Source: Nitrospira sp. CG24D
GTDB taxonomy: Bacteria; Nitrospirota; Nitrospiria; Nitrospirales; Nitrospiraceae
Direction of reading: 5' to 3'
DNA: 42,469 nt
NCBI GenBank assembly: GCA_002869855.2
Contig: NEWQ02000024.1
Coordinates: 11,940 to 54,408 of the forward strand
The notes under the pieces were generated by a model. The model worked only from the letters and a program-made list of their open reading frames with translations. It had not been told where the DNA came from and did not search any database. The position numbers and the translations under genes are program-made. Shown one piece after another: positions 36,294 through 42,469 of the stretch (positions within the stretch are counted from its first letter, which is position 1; each line of letters opens with the position of its first letter).

Positions 36294-37016
36294 CTACCAA
36301 TCGGCCCCGAGCCGATCGATCACGATCTGATGCACGACGGTGTGCTTGCCCAACGTCGCCAGATAGACCGCCGCTTCGGCGACGTCGAACGGATCGATCT
36401 TTTCGCTGCGCAGAATTTCTTCTGGTGTCGCATCAACAAGTTCGTCAGCCACCCCGCCCGGGCAGATGGCGGTCACCTTGATATTGTGAGCGCGGCCTTC
36501 ATCGGCCAGCGATTTGGTCAACGCCATGATGCCGTGTTTCGATGCGCTGTAGGTCCCGGTGCCGGCCCAGGCCTGCACACCGGCCACGCTCGACATATTG
36601 ATGATGGTGCCCCCGCCCTGCTGCTTCATCTGTGTGAATCCCGCCCGGCAACAGAAGAAGGTCCCGCGCAGATTCACGTTCATGACCGCGTCGAAATCCT
36701 TCGTGCTCGTCTCGGCCAGACGCCGTCCACCGGCAACAATGCCGGCGTTATTCACCAGTACATCCAGCCTCCCGTAGCGCTTCACCGTCTCCGCGATCAG
36801 CCGCTCGACCTGTTGTTCATCGGCCACGTCAGTTTGAATCGCCCAGGCCTCCCCGCCTTTGGCTTTGATCTGTTCCACCGTCCGCTCGCAAAGTGCCAGC
36901 CGCCGCGCGGTCACGACAACCCGCGCTCCCTCTGCGCCATAGCGGAGGGCAATGGCCTTACCGATGCCGCTGCTGCTGCCTGTGACAACCGCCACTTTGC
37001 CGGCTAAACGTCCCAT
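36294..37016 (-). CDS. Short-chain dehydrogenase/reductase
   Basis: A 240-residue classical SDR with the cofactor motif TGSSSGIG at 12-19, NNAG at 89-92, and catalytic S142/S143, Y156 and K160 (YSASK). R38 and R39 after the second strand (VTARR) favour NADP(H). The substrate is unknown. A GAGGTC ribosome site precedes the start. It stands 160 bases upstream of the amidohydrolase on the same strand, so shared transcription is possible but not shown. Confidence 0.9.
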   Translation of the reverse strand: MGRLAGKVAVVTGSSSGIGKAIALRYGAEGARVVVTARRLALCERTVEQIKAKGGEAWAIQTDVADEQQVERLIAETVKRYGRLDVLVNNAGIVAGGRRLAETSTKDFDAVMNVNLRGTFFCCRAGFTQMKQQGGGTIINMSSVAGVQAWAGTGTYSASKHGIMALTKSLADEGRAHNIKVTAICPGGVADELVDATPEEILRSEKIDPFDVAEAAVYLATLGKHTVVHQIVIDRLGADW

Positions 37017-37162
37017 CCGGTGACCTCGTGACTCTGAAAATGATTATTTGTCGCGCGCCGATAAAATGCGCAATGATCTACGCAGGGATTGGCCTATGAC
37101 TGCGCCTCCCGCATCTCGCAGCAGGATTGACCGGATGAATCAGGCTGGCCGCAACCGCGCCG

Positions 37163-37521
37163 CTACGTTTCCATCATTTCGAGTCTTGCATCGAACTCAT
37201 GCCCGCAGGCCGTGCAGCGGATGCAATCCGACTCGACCGTGAATTCGTCCGCTCAATCCCCATGCCTCCGCAGTCCGGGCAGCGGGCCAATTGCACTTTC
37301 TGATCTCCGAGCGTCTCGTATTGGCTGCCGTGAAGACAATAGACGGGTTTCCCGTCCAGCAGCCACGGCTGCCCCGCATTGTCGAGGACCGGCAGGACAA
37401 GATAGTGATGATTCACATAGTCTTCAATGTCGGCGCGGTTCGCAAAGCCGTCCTTGATGGATTTTCCGCTCACCGCCTCATAGAGCGCGTGCTCTTTGAC
37501 GATCGCTTTGGTCGGTCCCAT
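37163..37521 (-). pseudogene. Zinc-ribbon protein with a one-base frameshift
   Basis: GGAGGT precedes the ATG at 37,521 (MGPTKAIVKEHALYEAV). The frame is good through RCPDCGGMGIE, then turns into a Ser/Arg-rich tail and stops at 37,174. In the other frame from about 37,249 the sequence reads DEFTVESDCIRCTACGHEF, which supplies the missing second cysteine pair of a zinc ribbon, and ends at 37,163. One missing base, probably a G in the run near 37,247-37,253, explains this. It may be a true frameshift or a sequencing error. The gene lies 42 bases downstream of the CBS-domain gene on the same strand. Confidence 0.7.
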
Positions 37522-37562
37522 ATGTACCTCCATTGCTTAAACGAGTGCGGTCACGCCAGGGT

Positions 37563-38330
37563 TCAGACAACGCCGGAGTAATAGCGCAAAATATTGGAGA
37601 CCGAAATCACGCCGATGATCTGGCCGTCTTGCGTCACGGCCAGGTGCCGGGTGGCCTGCTCTTTCATCATGCGCACCGCCTCGATAATCGGACGGTCGCC
37701 GGCGATTGCCACCACAGGCTTGCGCATGCAGGTTTTGACGGCGGTGGCGGCGGGATTCAGGCCGTTGGCCACTACCTCGCGCGCGAGCATGGAATCCGTA
37801 ATGAATCCGACATAGGATTGCTTGTCCGTCAGCAACAACGAGCCCATTTTCCATTTCTGCATGAGCTGCGCCGCCTCTTGCAGCGTGGCATCCTGGGACA
37901 GGCTCCGTATTTCCTGAGACATGTGTTCGGCCACCTGCGGACCGATGAGGGTCTGCCCTATCTTGCTCTTCTTCGGTTCGGCGGACCGGCGCGCTTCCAA
38001 TTCGGAGATGCAACTCTCCAACACCCGGCTGCGTTGCAAGAGGCTCTGCCGCTGGCTGTCCATGCCGGTGCCTTCCGGCGCCTCGTCCGTCATATTCACC
38101 AGACCGGCCGCCTCGCCCAGCTCGGCATATTCATACGCATGCAACAGATCGGACGTCTGCCCCAGCAGGTCGCCGATCAACGTCTCCGCGTCGAAGTCGA
38201 ACTCATCCAGGCTGCGGGTGGGTTTCCCTTTGCCCAGAAACGGGGCAAGTTCGGCCAGCTGTTCCCGCATACGCTCTATACTCCGGTCAAAGGACACTCG
38301 CGGCTTTTTGGAATTGGTAAGGACGGCCAT
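37563..38330 (-). CDS. CBS-pair domain protein
   Basis: A 255-residue cytosolic protein. The first 120 residues are helical and acidic with no recognised domain. Residues 128-252 form two CBS motifs (SQEIRSLSQDATLQEAAQLM, MRKPVVAIAGDRPIIEAVRMM, and GQIIGVISVSNILRYY), which usually bind adenosine nucleotides and regulate a partner. A perfect AAGGAGGT site seven bases before the ATG suggests strong translation. It is followed on the same strand by the zinc-ribbon gene. Confidence 0.85.
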   Translation of the reverse strand: MAVLTNSKKPRVSFDRSIERMREQLAELAPFLGKGKPTRSLDEFDFDAETLIGDLLGQTSDLLHAYEYAELGEAAGLVNMTDEAPEGTGMDSQRQSLLQRSRVLESCISELEARRSAEPKKSKIGQTLIGPQVAEHMSQEIRSLSQDATLQEAAQLMQKWKMGSLLLTDKQSYVGFITDSMLAREVVANGLNPAATAVKTCMRKPVVAIAGDRPIIEAVRMMKEQATRHLAVTQDGQIIGVISVSNILRYYSGVV

Positions 38331-38515
38331 AGCACCTCCTTATAGATGAACACGGTGGGATGCTCGATCATACGCCTTGCCGAATAAACGAGGCAAGCAG
38401 CCTTCTTCTGCAGGCGAAAGAACTATCAGGGTGCGAGACGAACGGGGTGACGGAAAAAGACGGAACGGACGTGACGCGCGGCGAGCGAGTTGAATCTAGG
38501 CTGACGCCGACGCGA

Positions 38516-39313
38516 TTACGGACCCGACCGGGTCACTCTCCAGGCGAGGCCTGCCCCGATCAGGAGCAGGCAGGCCGCGAGGAGAAACGGCGCACCGGGA
38601 AGCTGCCACCCGGCTTGTGCCCCAATAAAATGCGCAAAGATCTGCGTGAAGAGCGTCGGACCGATCAGACCCGTGACTCCGTTGATGCTCGCCATCGCCC
38701 CCTGCAACCGGCCCTGCTCCGATCCGCTCACTCGGCGCGTCATCAAGGCCTGGGTTGCCGGGCCGGCGAGCCCCCAGAAGGCCATGATCGGAATGCCCAG
38801 ACAGAAAATCCAGCCCTGCGGCGCAACGCCGTAGATGGCAAATCCGGTCGCACCGCAGAGTAACCCCGCCAGCACCATCGTGCGCTCGCCGAACCGTGCG
38901 GTGAGCGGCCGGATCAGCAGGCCCTGCACGATCATCGCCGCCACACCCACACCGGCGAGCATCAGCCCGACGCTCGCCGTATCCCATCCGTAGCGATAGC
39001 CCATGTACAACACGGCAATGCTCGGCAACACCGCATGGGCAAGGTAGCCGAGAAAGGCCAGGGTCGCGAGCCCGAACAATTCGTGATGCGACCGCAGCAA
39101 CACCAGCGAACCGACCGGATTCGCCCGCTTCCAGGCAAAGGGCGCCCGCTTCTCACGCGGCAGCGACTCCGGCAGCACAAAGAATCCGTAACAGGCATTC
39201 AGCAGACTGAGGGCCGCGGCGCCCCAGAACGGCAACCGCGGATCGATCGCGCCGAGCCATCCTCCCAGCGCCGGGCCGAGAATAAACCCGAGACCGAAAA
39301 CCATGCCGATCTT
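38516..39313 (-). pseudogene. MFS transporter, 5' end missing
   Basis: The C-terminal two thirds of a TetA-type drug/proton antiporter. Recognisable sequence begins at KIGMVFGLGFILGPALGG, the motif C region near TM5, and continues through about eight membrane helices to the C-terminus (WRVTRSGP). The first ~130 residues (TM1 to TM4) are absent. Upstream of 39,313 the frame stays open but is only the antisense of oxidoreductase genes. The break coincides with the 5' end of a beta-subunit remnant on the other strand, so one event cut both genes. Confidence 0.85.
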
Positions 39314-39316
39314 GCC

Positions 39317-39574
39317 AGCGTCATCAAGAAAGCCGTGTTGATCGCCCGTGAAGTGGGGTCCGCTTACATTCAAGCCTACACCTCCTGCAACATTGAGTAT
39401 GCGATTCCGACCGACAAGGTCATGGAAGACGCCAAGACCGTTGAGAACGATCGGTATCAGTTCACGGAGTATGTCAGCGAAGAAGCGAAGCAGTATTTGG
39501 CTGAGCGTTATGGCTATAAGGAATTTCTTCCGAAGCCGGCCGCTCCCGCAGCCGCTATTCCCAACAAAGCATAA
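39317..39574 (+). pseudogene. OFOR beta subunit 3' remnant
   Basis: The last ~80 codons of a third beta subunit, starting at SVIKKAVLIAREVG and matching residues 216-296 of the gene at 30,173 closely, but diverged at many silent and some coding positions, so it is not a recent copy. It retains only the final cluster cysteine (YTSCNIEY) and lacks the other three cysteines and the ThDP site. The gamma gene starts 25 bases after its stop, as expected in an intact beta-gamma operon. No start signal is evident, so it is probably not a functional protein. Confidence 0.88.
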
Positions 39575-39599
39575 GCCTGACCGGTAAGGAGGATTGCCC

Positions 39600-40322
39600 A
39601 TGGCAAAGCGTTTCAACATTCGGATGGCAGGCGTCGGTGGACAGGGCGTCGTGACGGGATCGCACATCCTGAGCACCGCGGTCATCAATGCCGGCGGGGA
39701 AAGCACGATCGTTCCGTTCTACGGATCGGAAAAGCGCATGGCGCCGGTCGAGAGTTATGTGCGGGTCTCCGATGAACCGATCTACGAGATCGGTGAAATC
39801 ACGTTTCCCCACATCATCATCATTTTCCATCCGCAGGTTATTACGCATGGTAAGTCCTACACGATGCCCTTCTACTTCGGTCTGAAGGAAGATGGGATCG
39901 CGCTGATCAACAATGATGGTCCGATGAACCTGCACAAGGACCAGGCGGCTGAGCTGAAAGAGCGACGCGCGAAGCTCTACTACTTCCCGGCTACGAAGCT
40001 TTCGTTGGAAGTGGCGGGGATGGACCTTGCCACGAACATGGCCTTGATGGGCTGCATCGGAGCAATCACCGGGTTGACGAACATGGCCGGCTTGGAGCAG
40101 GCCGTGAAAGACCGGTTCCTGGGCAAAGGATTCGTCGTTTCTGGAGGAACGGCGGCGTTGGATAGCGTGGTGGAACGAAAGTTCAAGAAGAAGCAGGAAT
40201 TGATTGATAAGAACGTGGCCGTGATGCGAGCCGGCTGGAACTATGCCGTTGAGCACGGGTGGGCGGCTCCCGACGTGAAGCGGGTGGATGAGCCGGTCGC
40301 CGCAGCCGCGACCAGTGCATAA
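39600..40322 (+). CDS. 2-oxoacid:ferredoxin oxidoreductase gamma subunit
   Basis: A 240-residue gamma subunit of the POR/OGOR family. The N-terminus RMAGVGGQGVVTGSHIL is the family signature for the domain that contacts CoA and the alpha/beta core. AAGGAGG seven bases before ATG 39,600 fixes the start; an in-frame TTG six bases earlier is unlikely. It is the first intact gene of the unit gamma, ferredoxin-like, epsilon, alpha. Third codon positions use more G and T than in the beta genes at 29-31 kb. Confidence 0.9.
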   Translation: MAKRFNIRMAGVGGQGVVTGSHILSTAVINAGGESTIVPFYGSEKRMAPVESYVRVSDEPIYEIGEITFPHIIIIFHPQVITHGKSYTMPFYFGLKEDGIALINNDGPMNLHKDQAAELKERRAKLYYFPATKLSLEVAGMDLATNMALMGCIGAITGLTNMAGLEQAVKDRFLGKGFVVSGGTAALDSVVERKFKKKQELIDKNVAVMRAGWNYAVEHGWAAPDVKRVDEPVAAAATSA

Positions 40323-40345
40323 TAGCGATACAGAAGGAGTTTCCC

Positions 40346-40666
40346 ATGTATCTCGTAGCTGATATCAACGTTGAAATTTGTGCCGCAAAGAGCTGCAAGC
40401 TCTGCACACAGTATTGCCCGGAGGCCAACACCATCCAGTATAGCGAAGAGATGGGGAAGGATAAGGGCTTTAAGTACGGTTCTGCGTACGTGGCCGTGGA
40501 TCGTTGTAAGGGTTGCGCGCAGTGTGTGTGGGTCTGCGACAACATGGCCAAGAACAACGCCATTAAGATGATCATGATCGATCAATTACCGTTGGCCGCC
40601 ATCACCGACAATATTACGTATGGCGACAAGAGCACAACGGCAGTTTTGGTAAGCCCTAGCGTCTGA
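40346..40666 (+). CDS. OFOR delta-type 2[4Fe-4S] ferredoxin subunit
   Basis: A 106-residue ferredoxin-like subunit with two cluster motifs, CKLCTQYCPE (plus an earlier C in EICAAKSC) and CKGCAQCVWVCDN. It should pass electrons between the beta-subunit cluster and free ferredoxin. It lies between gamma and epsilon, and AAGGAG precedes its ATG. Confidence 0.88.
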   Translation: MYLVADINVEICAAKSCKLCTQYCPEANTIQYSEEMGKDKGFKYGSAYVAVDRCKGCAQCVWVCDNMAKNNAIKMIMIDQLPLAAITDNITYGDKSTTAVLVSPSV

Positions 40667-40692
40667 TCATTCGGCAAGAAAGGGGAACGGGC

Positions 40693-41457
40693 GTGGCAAC
40701 AACGCAAGATAAGAGAGAGAGAATCATTGTTCCGGGACCGGCTGGATTTCATCCTCCGTCCGCTGCACAGCTTGGTGTTTCGCTGCCCGATCCAGGCGAA
40801 GGTTTGTTTTACGGACTGCTGGAGCCCAATGAGGATAAGGTCATCGAAGAGATGGCCCGGAAGATGTTGACCAGTCCCAACGCGACGCTCTTCCCGGGGC
40901 CGATGGTGTTGTGGGCCTGGAATGAACATGCCATTGAAAAGGCCAAGGCCACGCTGGAAATTGCCGCCCAGATTCCGAACGTGATGATTATCCCGATGCC
41001 GGACTATCGGCCTAAATATCCGAAGATCGATCCGGAAGAGGTCATCAATCCCAATCACCCGAATCTGACGATTTGGGGAAATAAGATTGAGGCCTGTATC
41101 TTCATCGGCGTGCATTGTCACTATGCGAATCTGACGTTGAAGATGATTCGTGCGGGGACGAATTGCTGCACGATGGCGATCTGCGCCGAGCAGGGCCACG
41201 AAGATGCCATGTTGACGATCCGCGATTCGGATGTGCTCAAGCTGAAAAAGACCGCGCAGATCTTCAAAAAGATTCGTGAAGAAATGGGGATCAAGTTGCC
41301 GGAGAACGGCGAGAATGTTCGGTTTACCGGAACGCAGTCCAAAGTCCACGGTGGAAAGACCCACACCAATCCTTTGACCTTTATGCCCACGGTTGCCGGA
41401 GTCGGCAGCGCGGGTACGTTCGGCCATTCGTCTGAACAGATGAAGCGTGAAGGGTAA
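40693..41457 (+). CDS. OFOR epsilon-type subunit
   Basis: A 254-residue soluble protein from a GTG start preceded by AAAGGGGA. From memory it resembles the extra subunit (ForE/PorE type) found in five-subunit oxidoreductases of Hydrogenobacter and Nitrospira, often named CO dehydrogenase beta subunit family protein. Visible features are GIHCHYANLT-like histidines (IGVHCHYANL), vicinal cysteines in TNCCTMAICAEQGHE and no classical cluster motif. Its catalytic role is unknown. It lies 26 bases after the ferredoxin subunit and 39 bases before alpha. Confidence 0.72.
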   Translation: MATTQDKRERIIVPGPAGFHPPSAAQLGVSLPDPGEGLFYGLLEPNEDKVIEEMARKMLTSPNATLFPGPMVLWAWNEHAIEKAKATLEIAAQIPNVMIIPMPDYRPKYPKIDPEEVINPNHPNLTIWGNKIEACIFIGVHCHYANLTLKMIRAGTNCCTMAICAEQGHEDAMLTIRDSDVLKLKKTAQIFKKIREEMGIKLPENGENVRFTGTQSKVHGGKTHTNPLTFMPTVAGVGSAGTFGHSSEQMKREG

Positions 41458-41496
41458 GGATCGGGATCACGGGCGATATAGCCAAGAGGTGCAACG

Positions 41497-42469
41497 ATGA
41501 GCGAAGCTGAAGTCAAAACGAATCCACCTGGTGCTCCTGCTGCCACTGTGGCGCCGGCAAAGAAAGACCCGCATGCCGAAGCCAAGCGGCAAAAGGTTGT
41601 CACCCCTGAGTATCTGTTTCACGAAGCTCCGAGAACGAAAGAATTTATTACGGGCAGCGAAGCCGCGAAGGAAGCCATTCGACGGTCGAATGTGGATCTC
41701 GCCATTGCCTACCCGATTACCCCCCAGAGCGAAACTATGCAGCTCGTGGGCGTGCTCTACGGTGAAGGATATGTAAAAGAGTACTACCGCGGCGAGGAAG
41801 AAGTCGGCGTGATGGCCGCCATCGCCGGAGGATCCCGCGCAGGCGTCCGCTGCTATACGGCGACTGCTGGACCTGGAACGTTAAGAGGTCTTGAGGGTAT
41901 TGCGTCATGGCCCGGCCATCGGTTGCCGGCTGTGGCGATGTTTACCTGCCGCGTGGTCAATGCTCCGCTCGCGATTCAGCCCGACAACATTGAAGTCTCG
42001 TATCTCTTGAACTGCGGTATGATCGTGTTTCATGCTGAAAATCAGCAGGATATGTTCGATTTCACGATGGCCGGGTTCATCATCAGCGAGAAGAATGACG
42101 TGACCTTGCCGGTTGGCGTGTGCTGCGACGGATTCTTTGTCACGCATGCTCGTGGCTATGTGCGCATGCAGGATCGCAGCATGAAGCTGCCTCCGCGTGA
42201 AGCCTGGCGCGGAGCGGTGCCCGTCCTTGATGCGGAGAATCCTCCCGCGCGTCTCTCGCGCGACGCCCCGGTTCAAAAGTCGAACTTCATGGCCTATAAC
42301 ATCCACGCCGTTTGGCAGCAAGAAGTGTGGGCTGCCGTGGAACGGTCGCGGAAGTATATCGACCAGTACATGGGCGGGTTGCTCACGGCTGAAAATGTAG
42401 ACGGTGCCGAGGCTGTCATCATTGCCTCAGGAAGCGCCGCAGCTCAGTCCCGCGAAGCGGTGCGTATTT
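41497..42469 (+). CDS. OFOR alpha subunit, cut by the window end
   Basis: The first 324 residues of an alpha subunit; the frame is open to the last base. After a Pro/Ala/Lys-rich N-terminus, EFITGSEAAKEAIRRSNVDLAIAYPITPQSETM is the classic start of the alpha pyrimidine-binding domain. EEEVGVMAAIAGGSRAGVRCYTATAGPG and the LEGIASWPGHRLPAV segment follow. With gamma, ferredoxin-like and epsilon genes it completes a five-subunit set except for beta, which here is only a remnant. Confidence 0.9.
   Translation, partial: MSEAEVKTNPPGAPAATVAPAKKDPHAEAKRQKVVTPEYLFHEAPRTKEFITGSEAAKEAIRRSNVDLAIAYPITPQSETMQLVGVLYGEGYVKEYYRGEEEVGVMAAIAGGSRAGVRCYTATAGPGTLRGLEGIASWPGHRLPAVAMFTCRVVNAPLAIQPDNIEVSYLLNCGMIVFHAENQQDMFDFTMAGFIISEKNDVTLPVGVCCDGFFVTHARGYVRMQDRSMKLPPREAWRGAVPVLDAENPPARLSRDAPVQKSNFMAYNIHAVWQQEVWAAVERSRKYIDQYMGGLLTAENVDGAEAVIIASGSAAAQSREAVRI

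Noticed and set aside
31064..39574. An 8.3-kb mobile island flanked by direct repeats of the beta-subunit 3' end.
   Set aside because: The two beta 3' ends are clearly diverged at silent sites, no integrase or transposase lies between them, and the enclosed genes look like ordinary chromosomal genes. Diverged paralogues plus a rearrangement fit better.
39320..39706. N-terminal 130 residues of the MFS frame as a real protein part.
   Set aside because: This stretch is the antisense of the beta remnant and gamma gene, has no membrane helices matching TM1-TM4, and lacks a ribosome site.
1..42469. CRISPR arrays, IS elements, rRNA genes or prophage genes.
   Set aside because: No regularly spaced repeats, transposase motifs, rRNA signatures or phage structural genes were seen in a read of the window.

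Overview
The window looks like a Nitrospira-type chromosome (phylum Nitrospirota). No marker gene proves this. The inference rests on subunits of a multi-subunit 2-oxoacid:ferredoxin oxidoreductase (OFOR) of the kind used in the reductive TCA cycle, on a complete ISC iron-sulfur pathway, on many PAS/GAF signalling genes, and on a fairly high G+C content with C-ending codons.

Layout. 1-1.6 kb: tRNA-Gln(CUG) behind gltX. 1.65-8.2 kb: an FNR-like flavoprotein, a divergent ISC ferredoxin, then iscR-iscS-iscU-iscA-hscB-hscA-iscX. 8.2-10.6 kb: a class A penicillin-binding protein. 10.9-16.4 kb: a probable operon of a soluble hybrid histidine kinase (GAF-PAS-PAS-GAF-HisKA-HATPase-REC-REC), an HPt protein, a stand-alone response regulator and a membrane-anchored HEAT-repeat protein. 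16.4-23.2 kb: an apparent exopolysaccharide machine made of a CE4-type deacetylase, a TPR plus outer-membrane beta-barrel protein, a secreted TIM-barrel hydrolase-like protein and a divergent GT2 synthase. Together these match the activities of PgaA, PgaB and PgaC but in separate genes. 23.3-28.4 kb: typA with a promoter plus terminator-like leader, an unknown protein, a peroxiredoxin, a thioredoxin-like protein, a PAS remnant and a small secreted protein.

28.8-31.1 kb: an ErpA-like Fe-S carrier and two tandem paralogous OFOR beta subunits, closed by a strong hairpin. 31.2-38.3 kb: accessory or housekeeping genes (two unknown proteins, an SLT-type membrane protein, a GNAT/cNMP-domain fusion, an M20 amidohydrolase, an SDR, a frameshifted zinc-ribbon protein and a CBS-pair protein). 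38.5-42.5 kb: a 5'-truncated MFS transporter fused head-on to the last ~80 codons of another beta subunit, followed directly by intact gamma, ferredoxin-like and epsilon subunits and the start of alpha.

The most unusual point is the join near 39,314, where two genes are broken at the same place. The + strand genes beyond it also use visibly more G- and T-ending codons than those before it. It is either a real rearrangement that left an OFOR operon without its own beta subunit, or an assembly chimera. The 10.9-23.2 kb phosphorelay plus polysaccharide region is the best candidate for an undescribed functional system. Promoter, operator and sigma-54 calls are by eye and tentative.
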